Positions 7,759 through 16,633 are shown, numbered from the stretch's first letter. The stretch is DNA of 57,440 bases from a candidate division FCPU426 bacterium (GCA_003159495.1 PLPI01000023.1:261-57700), one strand, 5' to 3'. A program made the numbers and translations. Notes: a model not told the origin generated them from the sequence alone.

Positions 7759-9618
7759 ATGAAAAGATTCATTATAATCACATCCGTAATTGTTGTTGTA
7801 ATAATTTCCGCGGTTATCGGGCTGATAGCATCAGTTCCCATCTGGATGCCGGCTGACAAATTAAAGGGTATGATAGTGGAAAAGCTGTCGGCTGAAACAG
7901 GCAGGGAGATAAGTATAGGCGCCATGAAATACGATATTTTCAGGGGGATCATGATTACGGGACTCTCAATAATGGAACCGGCGCGCTATAATAAAAGGGT
8001 CTTTATAAAAGACGACAGCGTGGAGCTTAAATACAACCTCTTCGCGCTGTTAACGGGAAGGCTTGTGATAAACAGGGTGGAGCTTGATTCGCCTTACTGC
8101 GAGATTATAAAAGAAAAGGACGGAAAGTTTAATTTTTCAGACATGCTGAAAAATGGCGGAGTTAAAAAATCCGGAGAGGGACTGGAGCGCGGCAGTAAAA
8201 TAAAACCGGAGCCTGTTACAGCCGCATCAACGGCAAAAACAGCCCCTTTATTTCTAAAAAACATAGTGGTTACCGGCATATATGTAAAAAACGGAAAATT
8301 CGCCTATGCGGACTATACAAAAACAAAACCATCGGGGATGACAATAGAAAATTTTAATTTATCTATAGAGGACATAATATTGAGCGCGATAAAGCCGGTT
8401 AAAATGGATATGGACTTTTTGCTTGTGTCCGGGGAATACAGGATACCGGTTTCGATGAGGGCAACGGTAAAATCAGATCTGCCGTTAATGACGGCGGAAA
8501 TAGAAATAGAAAGTTTAAGCGCGGCAGGAACCGATTCAAAAGGAAAGATTAACATTGCCGGAGCGGGCGATGTAAAAGGCGATATAACCACGGCTGTCGA
8601 TTTTAAAAAAGTAATGGATGTCCTGCCCGGATCCACGGCGGCAACCTTTAAAAAAACAAAAATAAACATGACCGCCGTAAATGAGAATAATTTTACTTTT
8701 ACCGCCAATGAGCTGAAATTTACGGATACTCTTGACATCATAAGGGGAGCCGCGGTTTCCGGCAGCGGGGAAATACCTGAAAATATCAGGGCAACAATGG
8801 AATTTGCAAACGGGAAATTGGCCGGCGGAACAAAAATGAAATTGTACGGCGGAACCGTGGGAGTGGACTTTAACGCGGATATTAACAATAAAAAATACGG
8901 AATAAAGGCAGCCGTTAAAAAAGTCAACCTGCACGGTTTTACCGGGGATATCATTGCTTTCATGCCGCGCAAAAATCCTGACGATAAAAATATTCTTGAT
9001 GAAATAAAGGATAAGGTTTACGGGACGCTGGATATGAACGCCTCATTCTCGGGAACGACATTTAATGATATTCCACATACTATAAAAGGGACGGGATATT
9101 TTGCCGTAATGAACGGGAAAATGGAATCACTTGATATTGCGAAAAACCTCGGGACAGCTTTGCAGGTGGACTCCCTAAAAAACGACATTGTTTTTGATAT
9201 TTTATCCGCGGATTTTAAAATGTCAAGCGGAAAGATATCGACTGACGACCTGAAAATGTCAAGCGGGCCGGACGGTAAATCCGGCGACATCAGGCTCGCG
9301 GGCGCCGGATACACAACGGTGGATAACGGCGTTGATTTTAAACTGCAGATGGATTTCAACCCGCGTGTGGCTAAAAGCATAGGAACGTCCATGCTACGGC
9401 TTTTTAAGATAAATGACTCCGGGTACGCGTGCGACAGTGACGGGTGGCTGCCGCTTGACGCGAGAATATATAACACGGTTAAAAACCAGAAATACGACCT
9501 TAGCCAGCCAAGGATGATAGCAAACATAAAAAGGAACCTCGGAAAAAAACTTGAGAAAGAAGGAGTAAAGACCATCGAGAACAGGGCAAAACAGCTGCTG
9601 AATAATTTTTTTAACTGA
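7759..9618 (+). CDS. AsmA-family envelope protein
   Basis: A 619-residue protein with an N-terminal membrane segment (about residues 4-27) followed by SVPIWMPADKLKGMIVEKLSAETGREISIG, the usual opening of AsmA-like proteins. Repeated beta-strand segments follow, typical of the long periplasmic groove that this superfamily uses in lipid traffic to the outer membrane. The C-terminal third (fixed LAGAGYTTVDNGVDFKLQMDF pattern) matches the AsmA C-terminal domain. The presence of such a protein argues for an outer membrane. It is followed by the next gene with almost no gap, so the two are probably cotranscribed. The specific cargo cannot be told. Confidence 0.85.
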   Translation: MKRFIIITSVIVVVIISAVIGLIASVPIWMPADKLKGMIVEKLSAETGREISIGAMKYDIFRGIMITGLSIMEPARYNKRVFIKDDSVELKYNLFALLTGRLVINRVELDSPYCEIIKEKDGKFNFSDMLKNGGVKKSGEGLERGSKIKPEPVTAASTAKTAPLFLKNIVVTGIYVKNGKFAYADYTKTKPSGMTIENFNLSIEDIILSAIKPVKMDMDFLLVSGEYRIPVSMRATVKSDLPLMTAEIEIESLSAAGTDSKGKINIAGAGDVKGDITTAVDFKKVMDVLPGSTAATFKKTKINMTAVNENNFTFTANELKFTDTLDIIRGAAVSGSGEIPENIRATMEFANGKLAGGTKMKLYGGTVGVDFNADINNKKYGIKAAVKKVNLHGFTGDIIAFMPRKNPDDKNILDEIKDKVYGTLDMNASFSGTTFNDIPHTIKGTGYFAVMNGKMESLDIAKNLGTALQVDSLKNDIVFDILSADFKMSSGKISTDDLKMSSGPDGKSGDIRLAGAGYTTVDNGVDFKLQMDFNPRVAKSIGTSMLRLFKINDSGYACDSDGWLPLDARIYNTVKNQKYDLSQPRMIANIKRNLGKKLEKEGVKTIENRAKQLLNNFFN

Positions 9619-9631
9619 CATGGGGGGATAT

Positions 9632-10339
9632 ATGGGAAAAATACTTCTTTTTTCGTTTTGCTTGATTTTGGGTTTTACCGTGTTGCATGCCGCAAGCCAT
9701 CTTGACAGGGCCCTGAAGGATATTACATGGATTGAGCACGCCTCTTTCAGGGTAACCCTTGAGGAAAAGGTTATTTACATAGACCCGTGGAACGTAAAAA
9801 AACCATACCCGCCCGCGGATTTTATACTTATCACGCACGACCATTACGACCATTTTTCAATAAAGGATATTGACAGGCTGAAAAAACCCTCAACCGTTAT
9901 CCTGTGCCCCCAAATAGCGGCGGACAAACTGCGCGGTTACAGTACGATAGTTTTCAAACCCGGCGATAAAAAAATTATAGGAAAGCTGTCTTTTGAGGCT
10001 GTTGCCATGTATAATATTAATAAGCCGTATCACCCGAAAGCCGCAAATTATACGGGATTTATTATAGAAGGCGGCGGCATAAGGATATATAATGCGGGCG
10101 ATACCGATATAATACCAGAGATGAAAAAGTTAAAGGATATAACCGTCGCCATACTGCCGTGCGGCGGGACCTACACAATGGACGCGGAAGAATGCGTAAA
10201 GTGCGCGGAGATGATAAAACCGCAAGTTGCCATCCCGGGCCATTACGGCACGATAGTAGGCGACCCGAAGCAAATTATACCGGTGCTTTTAAAGTCAAAG
10301 GTGAGGTTTGTGATATTGAAGGCGGAAAACAAGGAATAA
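9632..10339 (+). CDS. Exported metallo-beta-lactamase-fold hydrolase (UlaG-like)
   Basis: A 235-residue protein with a signal peptide (MGKILLFSFCLILGFTVLHA). ITHDHYDHFS gives the HxHxDH zinc-binding motif, and further ligands are likely in NAGDTDIIPE and AIPGHYGTIVG. The overall pattern (WIEHASFRV, IDPWN, IPGHY) resembles the UlaG/YtkL group of metal-dependent hydrolases, whose substrates vary. The ATG at 9632 follows a GGGGGG stretch. An in-frame ATG at 9620 would add four residues. It directly follows the AsmA gene. The substrate is unknown. The signal peptide suggests periplasmic action, unusual for UlaG itself, which is cytoplasmic. Confidence 0.85.
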   Translation: MGKILLFSFCLILGFTVLHAASHLDRALKDITWIEHASFRVTLEEKVIYIDPWNVKKPYPPADFILITHDHYDHFSIKDIDRLKKPSTVILCPQIAADKLRGYSTIVFKPGDKKIIGKLSFEAVAMYNINKPYHPKAANYTGFIIEGGGIRIYNAGDTDIIPEMKKLKDITVAILPCGGTYTMDAEECVKCAEMIKPQVAIPGHYGTIVGDPKQIIPVLLKSKVRFVILKAENKE

Positions 10340-10388
10340 TGTAAATTCTTATTTTTTGTATTATCTACTATCTACTCTCTCCTTTCTC

Positions 10389-10413
10389 AAATTTCCAGCA
10401 AAGCTGAAAATTT
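10389..10413 (-). other. Hairpin abutting the tRNA 3' end
   Basis: Read on the minus strand, AAATTTTCAGC and GCTGGAAATTT pair around TTT, with one G-U pair. It begins at the last base of the tRNA CCA end. It lacks a following U run, so it may act in 3' processing or as a weak terminator. Confidence 0.5.
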
Positions 10414-10489
10414 GGTGGGCCCTGAAGGACTCGAACCTTCGACCAACAGATTATGAGTCTGCTGCTCTAACCGACTGAGCTAAGGGCCC
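10413..10489 (-). tRNA. tRNA with CAT anticodon, probably tRNA-Ile2 (lysidine type)
   Basis: 77 nt including an encoded CCA end. The seven-pair acceptor stem is GGGCCCT with AGGGCCC, the T arm carries GGTTCGAGTCC, and the anticodon loop is CTCATAA. CAT reads Met codons unless C34 is modified by TilS to lysidine, giving Ile for AUA. C4-G69 and C5-G68 pairs and discriminator A73, known features of Ile2 recognition, are present, and the body resembles known tRNA-Ile2 more than elongator tRNA-Met. It is transcribed alone on the minus strand from its own promoter. Confidence 0.9.
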
Positions 10490-10508
10490 GCGCATAAGGC
10501 AGATATCA

Positions 10509-10536
10509 ATTATATTTTTAATGGTGGATTTGTCAA
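10509..10536 (-). promoter_or_regulatory. Promoter of the tRNA gene
   Basis: On the minus strand: TTGACA (10536-10531), a 16-bp spacer and TATAAT (10514-10509), about 20 bp before the mature tRNA 5' end. Both boxes match the consensus perfectly. Confidence 0.9.
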
Positions 10537-10576
10537 GAGAAATATAAATTTTAAAAAGAGTTAATGGAGGCGCGTC

Positions 10577-11155
10577 ATGCTCAATGAAAAGCAAAAAAAG
10601 GAACTTCTCGGCCTTGCCAGGGTGACGATTGAAACATACGCAAAGGAATCAATCATACATAAATATAACCCGTCGGACCCGGTTCTCTCTGAAAAGTTCG
10701 GCGCCTTTGTTACCATACATAATAACGGAAAGCTAAGGGGCTGTATCGGCATGATAGAAGGCATCCAGCCGCTTTATGAAACCATAATAGAGATGGCCAT
10801 AGAGGCGTCATCCGGCGACCCGAGATTTGAACCGGTAATGATCGAAGAACTAAAAAGCATTGATATTGAAATATCCGTGCTGTCGCCCAAAAAACGGGTG
10901 AAATCAATAGATGAGATTGACCTGGGAAGACACGGCGTAATAGTAAAAAACGGCCTCTCAGGCGGCGTCTTTTTGCCGCAGGTGGCACTGGAGACAGGAT
11001 GGTCAAAAGAGGAATTTATGCGCAATCTGTGCGCTGGAAAAGCCGGGCTTAAGCCTGACGCGTATAAGGACCCGAAAACCGAAATATATGTATTTGAAGC
11101 GGAAGTTTTCGGGGAAAAAGAAACCGGTGAAGATAAAGGAAAAGGAGATAAATAA
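10577..11155 (+). CDS. AMMECR1-domain protein
   Basis: A 192-residue protein made of one AMMECR1 domain. The segments FGAFVTIHNNGKLRGCIGMI and SGDPRFEPVMIEEL match the family core, including the LRGCIG signature. The C-terminal GETGEDKGKGDK tail is charged and likely disordered. The family is found in all domains of life and its biochemical role is unsettled. In many bacteria it is linked to MEMO and a radical SAM protein (the AmmeMemoRadiSam set), neither of which is adjacent here. GGAGG precedes the ATG. The stop codon lies one base before the next start, so the two genes should be cotranscribed. Confidence 0.9.
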   Translation: MLNEKQKKELLGLARVTIETYAKESIIHKYNPSDPVLSEKFGAFVTIHNNGKLRGCIGMIEGIQPLYETIIEMAIEASSGDPRFEPVMIEELKSIDIEISVLSPKKRVKSIDEIDLGRHGVIVKNGLSGGVFLPQVALETGWSKEEFMRNLCAGKAGLKPDAYKDPKTEIYVFEAEVFGEKETGEDKGKGDK

Positions 11156-11156
11156 A

Positions 11157-11897
11157 ATGGAAGCGCCCGCTTTCTGGAAACAAAAATATGAAATAAAGGT
11201 TTATGAATCAGACGCCATCGGGAGGCTCTCCTTTCCCGCTATGTGCGATTATTTCCAGGACATGGCATGGAGGCACTATAATTACGTTGAAAAAGCACTC
11301 GGAAACCTGCTTGCGCCGGGACAGTTCTGGCTAATGACAAGGCTGGAAGTTGAAATATTGAAGCTGCCGGCATGGCAGGATGTCATCGAAGTGGAAACAT
11401 GGTCAAGGGGCATCGAAAAATTTTACGCATACAGGGATTTTATAGTAACCGGGTCCGACGGACAACCGGTTGCGAAAGGCACAACCACATGGGTGGTGCT
11501 TGATACAGTCAATAAAAAAATATCAAGGCTCACTGAGCTTGCGCAAAAATGGCCGTCGCGCTCGGATGCATCATCGCTGAACCGCAACGCCGATAAATTA
11601 GACGCGCCAGTCAACCCGGAATACGGTGCTGAATATACCGTTCAATACAGCGACATGGACGTCAACCGCCATGTAAATAACGTAAAGTATATAAAATGGA
11701 TGTTTGACGCCGCCGGCATGGAATTTCTTGAAAAACATACGGTTGAAAAGGCTGTTATAAATTTTATAGACGAGACAAGGGCGGGCGATGTGGTTAAAAC
11801 CGGCGTTGGAAAAAGAGAAGGGCTTGAAATATCGTGTAATGTCTTAAAAGTGGGCGGTGCCAGGGACGCGAGCAGGGCAAAATTTTATTTCAAATAG
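11157..11897 (+). CDS. Acyl-ACP thioesterase
   Basis: A 246-residue protein of the plant FatA/FatB-like bacterial family, built from two hotdog folds. It releases free fatty acids from acyl-carrier protein in the cytoplasm. The first repeat has SDAIGRLSFPAMCDYFQDMAW and the second has YSDMDVNRHVNNVKYIKWMFD, which carries the conserved Asn/His region of the active site. FWLMTRLEVEI and TWSRGIEKFYAYRDF are also family-typical. The ATG at 11157 follows AAAAGGAGA. An upstream in-frame ATG at 11088 would lie deep within the preceding gene. The length fits the family. Confidence 0.9.
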   Translation: MEAPAFWKQKYEIKVYESDAIGRLSFPAMCDYFQDMAWRHYNYVEKALGNLLAPGQFWLMTRLEVEILKLPAWQDVIEVETWSRGIEKFYAYRDFIVTGSDGQPVAKGTTTWVVLDTVNKKISRLTELAQKWPSRSDASSLNRNADKLDAPVNPEYGAEYTVQYSDMDVNRHVNNVKYIKWMFDAAGMEFLEKHTVEKAVINFIDETRAGDVVKTGVGKREGLEISCNVLKVGGARDASRAKFYFK

Positions 11898-11912
11898 GAA
11901 AGCAGGCGGACT

Positions 11913-12707
11913 ATGGAAATACTTGAAACAAGGGACAGGGCCGGGCTTGAAGTTTTTTTAAGGAAGGACCCATATCTCCATTTTTATGAGCTTGGTGACC
12001 TGCAGGACAAGCTTTTCCCGAATGCGCGGTGGTTCGTTATAACTGACAGGGGAGAGATTACCGCCGCGGCTCTTTTATACACGGCAAAAGAAATTAATGT
12101 ATTTTACCTTCTTGAAGACTCCGCTCATGAGGCCGCGAAAGAACTGCTTGCCGGTATTTCCGGAAAACTCCCGGGAAAAATTTACTGCCTGTTGTCGCCG
12201 TATCTTATGGATGTGATATCCGAAAAGTATTCCTTCGAAAAGCCGGTTTCCTACGATAAAATGAAGCTTACCGGGGACATATTTATCGGGCGCAATATTA
12301 AGTATCCTGAATACACATACAGGATTAATTCCAACGACGCCGAAGCCGTGGGTGAATTTTTAAGGGGAATAAATCCAGCCGCGTTTTTTAATGAGGGAAT
12401 GCTGAAAACAGGGAAGTATTTCTGTATAAGAAAAAACGCCTCGCTTCTGGCAACCGCAGGCGTCCATCTTTATTCAAAGGAATATTCAGTGGCGGCTATA
12501 GGCAATGTTGCCACAATGCCGGACGAGAGGGAAAAAGGATATGCCACATCCGTTACGGCAAGCCTGTGCGCTGACCTGTGGCACGATGTCAAAACAATAG
12601 GGTTAAACGTGAGGTCCGACAATGCGCCGGCAATAAAAATATACCAGAATATAGGTTTTGTAAAACACTCGTGGCAGATGGAGATAACGGCCAGGAAAAA
12701 ACGGTAA
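11913..12707 (+). CDS. GNAT-family N-acetyltransferase
   Basis: A 264-residue protein. The C-terminal part (about 140-260) is a GNAT fold. VATMPDEREKGYATSVTASL carries the acetyl-CoA pyrophosphate-binding loop (R-x-x-G-x-A), followed by LNVRSDNAPAIKIYQNIGF, the family's last helix-strand pair. The N-terminal half (HFYELGDLQDKLFPNARWFV) resembles FR47-like GNAT proteins with a degenerate first domain. The acceptor substrate is unknown. AGCAGGCGG lies upstream of the ATG, 15 bp after the thioesterase. It ends in the shared bidirectional terminator. Confidence 0.85.
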   Translation: MEILETRDRAGLEVFLRKDPYLHFYELGDLQDKLFPNARWFVITDRGEITAAALLYTAKEINVFYLLEDSAHEAAKELLAGISGKLPGKIYCLLSPYLMDVISEKYSFEKPVSYDKMKLTGDIFIGRNIKYPEYTYRINSNDAEAVGEFLRGINPAAFFNEGMLKTGKYFCIRKNASLLATAGVHLYSKEYSVAAIGNVATMPDEREKGYATSVTASLCADLWHDVKTIGLNVRSDNAPAIKIYQNIGFVKHSWQMEITARKKR

Positions 12708-12750
12708 AAGTAAAAAGGCAAAACCAACCTGGTTTTGCCTTTTTACTTTT
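12706..12750. terminator. Bidirectional terminator between the GNAT gene and lepB
   Basis: A perfect 21-bp inverted repeat (12706-12726 and 12730-12750) with a 3-base loop. Each arm contains A or T runs on its outside and GC bases (GGCAAAACC) near the loop, so it works for both strands. The convergent gene ends lie at 12707 and 12763. Confidence 0.93.
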
Positions 12751-12762
12751 AAATTATATTTT

Positions 12763-13506
12763 CTATTTAGCCGTCGCCGTTACCGGAGCCGGCATTGCCG
12801 GGGTTGATGGAGGCGTACCGGCGTTTATTTTTACTTGCTTGATTATTTTTATCCTGTTCAGCGGCCAGTAAACTATTACGGCCTCGCCTCTAACCTTATT
12901 ATACGGCAGGAATCCGAAAAACCTGCTGTCATAAGACTCGTCCCTGTTGTCACCCATCATGAACATTGTCCCGGGAGGGACCACTGTCGGTGGAAAATTA
13001 TCCCTGTTGGTGCGCCATGCCGGATAAATATTCATATCCTTATGTGTTACATACGGCTCTATCTGCTGTATGCCGTTTATATAAAGTACCTTATCCTTCA
13101 TTGACATAACATCGCCCGGAAGCCCCATACATCTTTTTATCCACATGGCGTTGGTTTTGCCGGTCGGGTCCCTGAAAATAACCACCTGGCCGCGTTTTGG
13201 CTTGTTGAAATCAAAATACATCTTCTGGTCAAGAGGATTGTAAAGGCCGTAAGCGAATTTTATCGCCATTGGATGGTCGCCGACAAGAAGAGTATCCTCC
13301 ATGGAAGGAGTGGGAATCGCGAATGCCTGAATGACAAATATCCTGAGTATGGTTGCGATTATCATCGCCTCAAAGGCGGGCTCAACCCAGTCGCGCACCA
13401 CATTTTTTTTATCAAGCTTGAATACAAAAACAACAAGTATCTCTCCTATTATAAGCAGAACAAACAGGCTCCAGTATATTATCTCCATCCAGTCGATATA
13501 ATGCAT
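12763..13506 (-). CDS. lepB: Type I signal peptidase
   Basis: A 247-residue membrane protease that removes signal peptides from exported proteins. Two hydrophobic segments lie at about residues 8-30 and 44-64. PTPSMEDTL holds the nucleophile Ser68, and WIKRCMGLPGD holds the general base Lys124. The GDNRDESYDSRFFGF box near the C-terminus is the conserved SPase I box E. The start at 13506 follows AAGGAGA. A longer frame reaching 13569 would overlap the upstream glycosyltransferase stop and has no such site. A Pro/Ala/Thr-rich tail ends the protein. It lies 62 bp downstream of the glycosyltransferase gene on the same strand. Confidence 0.95.
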   Translation of the reverse strand: MHYIDWMEIIYWSLFVLLIIGEILVVFVFKLDKKNVVRDWVEPAFEAMIIATILRIFVIQAFAIPTPSMEDTLLVGDHPMAIKFAYGLYNPLDQKMYFDFNKPKRGQVVIFRDPTGKTNAMWIKRCMGLPGDVMSMKDKVLYINGIQQIEPYVTHKDMNIYPAWRTNRDNFPPTVVPPGTMFMMGDNRDESYDSRFFGFLPYNKVRGEAVIVYWPLNRIKIIKQVKINAGTPPSTPAMPAPVTATAK

Positions 13507-13568
13507 TGTATGTCTCCTTTTTATATTTTCAGATATTGTATCAGAAACGGGGCGCGTTTTAAAGCCCA

Positions 13569-14849
13569 TTATGAAACCATACTTATCCGGTAAAATTCCT
13601 CCAGTGCTTTTATGGTTTCAGCCACGCCGTCCTCTTTTTTCATTTTAGCCGATAGTTCCATGGCCCTGTCTTTGATTTTTACGCTGTTAATTACCTCTTT
13701 CATGTTGTCGGCAAGCTGCTGCGGGGTAAATTTTCCGTAATCAAGGGGCTTTGAGGCAATGCCCAGTTTATAAAGCCTTTCCGCCCATGATTTTTGTTCA
13801 TCCGTAAAATAAAGCGGTACGGACGGTATGCCCAGGCGCGTGGCCGTCTGCGAGGTTCCCGCGCCGCAATGGTGCACGGCGGCCAGGCAAAAAGGCATTA
13901 TCTCCTTATGCGGCATCCTTGCCGAAAAGTAAATATTGTGAAGGAATGTGTTTTCCGGGTATTTTTTTGAAGCTGTCTGGATTATTACTTTTTTCTTGTA
14001 AAGTTTCGCAGACTCGACAAGCATTTCCATGCCGCGTTCGGGGTCCATCTGGATTGATGAACCGAGTGTTATAAATACAGGATGCTCGCCGCGCCGGGTG
14101 AGGAATTCCTTAAGCTCGCGGGTGAATTCGCAGAATTCCGCGGCTTCGGGAACGTTCATATATCCGGTGATCATTGTTTTCCCGGTTAAAACCCAATCTT
14201 TCGGTTCGGTGAAAAACACCCTGCTGCACGCCACAAGGTTAAGTTTATCAGACATCCACGCGCCGGTCATAATGTGGTCTATTGCAGGAAGCCCCTCATC
14301 AAGGAAAAGCTGTCCTATCTTTTTTTTGAGCATGACATCCATTGACCCCATATATGCCGACCATAGAACCTTTGAAACTCCGGAAGCGATATTAAGAGAG
14401 CCTATGGGGGGTTCAATGTCGGACGGGATAAATCCCGGCCAGTAATGGATGGCCGCGTACGGTTTATTATGTTTGATTGCGGCTATTTTGAGGTAGTAGC
14501 ACGAGAAATGGCCGATGACCATGTTATTGCGTTCGCAAAGGTAATTGGCCCCTTCGTAAAGTTCCTTTATGTAAGGATGCAGCGTCTGCTCGAGAAGGTT
14601 GAGCATAATGGCGGGAGTTCTGGCTATCCTGCCGTTTTTGCCGGCCATGCCGTCAAGGACTGCCTCGATCTTCTCGGGTTTTTTAAGCATTGTTATTCCC
14701 GCCATGGCGCACAGTCCGGCATATGATTTGTTGTCCACGCTGGCTATGGAAATTGTGACCTGGTGCCCCGATAGCTTTAAACCCGCGCCCAGGGCTATCA
14801 TAGGACGTATATCGCCGTCCGAGCCCCAGACCTGCATACCTATTTTCAT
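13569..14849 (-). CDS. UDP-glycosyltransferase-like protein (GT1, sterol/MGT type)
   Basis: A 426-residue GT-B glycosyltransferase. The N-terminus (MKIGMQVWGSDGDIRPMIALGAGLKLSGHQV) is typical of the group that includes sterol glucosyltransferases and macrolide glycosyltransferases, and the acceptor is often a lipid or small molecule. HHCGAGTSQTATRLGIPSVPLYFTDEQKSWAERL is the nucleotide-sugar-binding signature near residue 340. No signal peptide is visible, so it acts in the cytoplasm or on the inner membrane face. GGGAGCG precedes the start. The acceptor cannot be told. Confidence 0.85.
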   Translation of the reverse strand: MKIGMQVWGSDGDIRPMIALGAGLKLSGHQVTISIASVDNKSYAGLCAMAGITMLKKPEKIEAVLDGMAGKNGRIARTPAIMLNLLEQTLHPYIKELYEGANYLCERNNMVIGHFSCYYLKIAAIKHNKPYAAIHYWPGFIPSDIEPPIGSLNIASGVSKVLWSAYMGSMDVMLKKKIGQLFLDEGLPAIDHIMTGAWMSDKLNLVACSRVFFTEPKDWVLTGKTMITGYMNVPEAAEFCEFTRELKEFLTRRGEHPVFITLGSSIQMDPERGMEMLVESAKLYKKKVIIQTASKKYPENTFLHNIYFSARMPHKEIMPFCLAAVHHCGAGTSQTATRLGIPSVPLYFTDEQKSWAERLYKLGIASKPLDYGKFTPQQLADNMKEVINSVKIKDRAMELSAKMKKEDGVAETIKALEEFYRISMVS

Positions 14850-14955
14850 TTGACGCTCCCGCAGATTAAATAAATAACATATAATTATACTATAAAAAAA
14901 GTGAAAAATAATTTAAAATATTGAAATTTTAAGCAGGCATCAAAAGGAGGGCGTT

Positions 14956-15522
14956 ATGAACATCTGTGTGTTTTGTTCCTCATCTGACGCAGTTTCAAAA
15001 AAATATTTTGATTCGGCAAAAAAGCTCGGCGTTGAAATGGTAAAAGCCGGGTTTAATCTCGTGTACGGCGGGGCAAAACGCGGCCTTATGGGAGCCGTGG
15101 CCGATTCTGTGAAATCAGCGGGCGGCGGCGTAATCGGGGTTATCCCCAAAGCCCTGAAAAAATACGGGATTGCCATGGAAGGGCTCGATAAGCTAATCGT
15201 GACGGACAACATGCGTGAACGCAAAAGCGTCATGGAAAGAAAATCAGACGCCTTTATTTTTTTGCCGGGAGGCGTGGGCACGCTTGAGGAGGCCATGGAA
15301 ATACTCACGTTAAAGCAGTTACACTATCACAATAAGCCGCTTGTTTTCGTGAATACGGCTAATTATTATTCAACACTGTTCAAATTTTTTGAAAAAATGG
15401 AAAAAGAGAAGTTTATCAAAAAAGAACTCTGTAATATGTTCCATGTGGCAAAAAACGGCAGGGCCGCGGTCAGGTATATAAAAAGATACAAACCGTCAAA
15501 GTTCAAGGATAAATGGTTTTAA
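14956..15522 (+). CDS. LOG-family protein (nucleotide 5'-monophosphate phosphoribohydrolase-like)
   Basis: A 188-residue Rossmann-like protein of the TIGR00730/LOG family, whose characterised members release the base from cytokinin riboside or other nucleoside monophosphates. The signature PGGVGTLEEAMEILTLKQL lies around residue 97 and the upstream MRERKSVMERKSDAF segment carries the conserved Arg residues. VYGGAKRGLMG is the nucleotide-binding loop. AAAAGGAGG gives the ATG at 14956. Divergent from the glycosyltransferase across an AT-rich gap. The gene ends two bases from the dinB stop on the other strand, with no visible terminator. Confidence 0.9.
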   Translation: MNICVFCSSSDAVSKKYFDSAKKLGVEMVKAGFNLVYGGAKRGLMGAVADSVKSAGGGVIGVIPKALKKYGIAMEGLDKLIVTDNMRERKSVMERKSDAFIFLPGGVGTLEEAMEILTLKQLHYHNKPLVFVNTANYYSTLFKFFEKMEKEKFIKKELCNMFHVAKNGRAAVRYIKRYKPSKFKDKWF

Positions 15523-15524
15523 GG

Positions 15525-16598
15525 TTATTTTAGAGGCAGGTCAAGCTGTCCTTTTTTATCCGGAGCGTCGCCAAAATTATGCACGGACACGCCGAGAAGG
15601 CGTATCTTTTTTTTGCCTGCCAGGGTGTTGTCCAGAAGTTTTAATATGCGGCCGTATATTGTGGCGCCGGACTGCACCGCCTTTTCAATGGTTATACTGC
15701 GGGTTATCTGTTTGAAATCCAGGTATTTTATCTTTAACGTAATTGTCCTGCCCTTTAAGCCCTCGCTTCTTAAGTCCTTTTCAACGTCAAAGCAGAGCTG
15801 TTCAAGGTAATTTTTTATTTTATCCATCTCCAGAATATCCTCGGGATAGGTTTCTTCGCGCCCCATTGATTTCCTGTCCTGGATCGAGATGACAGGCGAA
15901 TCATCAACGCCGCGCGCCAGATCGTAAAACCACGCGCCGGATTTTCCAAAATGTTCCTCTAAAAAATCCAGGGATTTTATGCGCAGCTCCAGGCCGTTTT
16001 TTATACCGAGCGAGAACATCTTTTTTTCGGTAACTTTTCCTACACCGTGGAACGAGCCGATGGGGAGGTTTTCAATAAAACGCAGGGCTTTTTCCGGTGT
16101 GACCACGGTGAGGCCGTCGGGTTTTTTGTAACCCGAGGCTATTTTTGCCAGGAATTTGCAGTAGGAAACTCCGGCCGAGGCTGTGAGCCGCGTTTTTTCG
16201 TATATTTTTTCCTTTATTTCCTTTGCTATCTGCGTTGCTGATTTTATGCCGGCATTATTTTCGGTGACGTCGAGATACGCCTCGTCCAGCGAAAGGGGCT
16301 CTATCATATTGGTATATTCATGGAATATTTCGTGTATCTGGCCGGAAGCCTTTTTATATTTTGAAAAATCCGGAGTTACAAGCACAGCCTGCTGGCACAG
16401 GCGTAAAGCCGTGGCCGAGGCCATGGCGGAGTGAATCCCAAATTTGCGCGCCTCATACGAGCATGCGGCCACAACGCCGCGCTGTTGCGGCGTGCCGCCG
16501 ACTATAACGGGTTTGCCGCGAAGTTCCGGGTTGTCGCGCTGTTCCACGGAGGCGTAAAATGCGTCCATGTCTATGTGAATTATCTTCCTGTCATTCAT
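15525..16598 (-). CDS. dinB: DNA polymerase IV (Y family)
   Basis: A 357-residue translesion polymerase. The catalytic carboxylates are Asp10 in HIDMDAFYASVE and Asp105-Glu106 in SLDEAYLD. The helix-hairpin-helix thumb (GSFHGVGKVTEKKMFSLGI) and the little-finger domain (about 240-340) are complete. The C-terminus ends with GQLDLPLK, probably the QLxLPL-like clamp-binding peptide. Its promoter places the -10 box six bases before the start codon, so the message may be leaderless like that of lexA. No copy of the lexA palindrome is present upstream. Confidence 0.96.
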   Translation of the reverse strand: MNDRKIIHIDMDAFYASVEQRDNPELRGKPVIVGGTPQQRGVVAACSYEARKFGIHSAMASATALRLCQQAVLVTPDFSKYKKASGQIHEIFHEYTNMIEPLSLDEAYLDVTENNAGIKSATQIAKEIKEKIYEKTRLTASAGVSYCKFLAKIASGYKKPDGLTVVTPEKALRFIENLPIGSFHGVGKVTEKKMFSLGIKNGLELRIKSLDFLEEHFGKSGAWFYDLARGVDDSPVISIQDRKSMGREETYPEDILEMDKIKNYLEQLCFDVEKDLRSEGLKGRTITLKIKYLDFKQITRSITIEKAVQSGATIYGRILKLLDNTLAGKKKIRLLGVSVHNFGDAPDKKGQLDLPLK

Positions 16599-16604
16599 GT
16601 GTAT

Positions 16605-16633
16605 ATTATAGGATAATATGTTGAAATCAAGAA
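16605..16633 (-). promoter_or_regulatory. dinB promoter, possibly leaderless
   Basis: On the minus strand: TTCTTG (16633-16628), a 17-bp spacer and TATAAT (16610-16605), then six bases to the ATG at 16598. The -35 box is weak. Confidence 0.55.

Noticed and set aside
10413-10489. Elongator tRNA-Met
   Set aside because: Acceptor-stem pairs and overall similarity favour tRNA-Ile2, though a CAT anticodon alone cannot decide.
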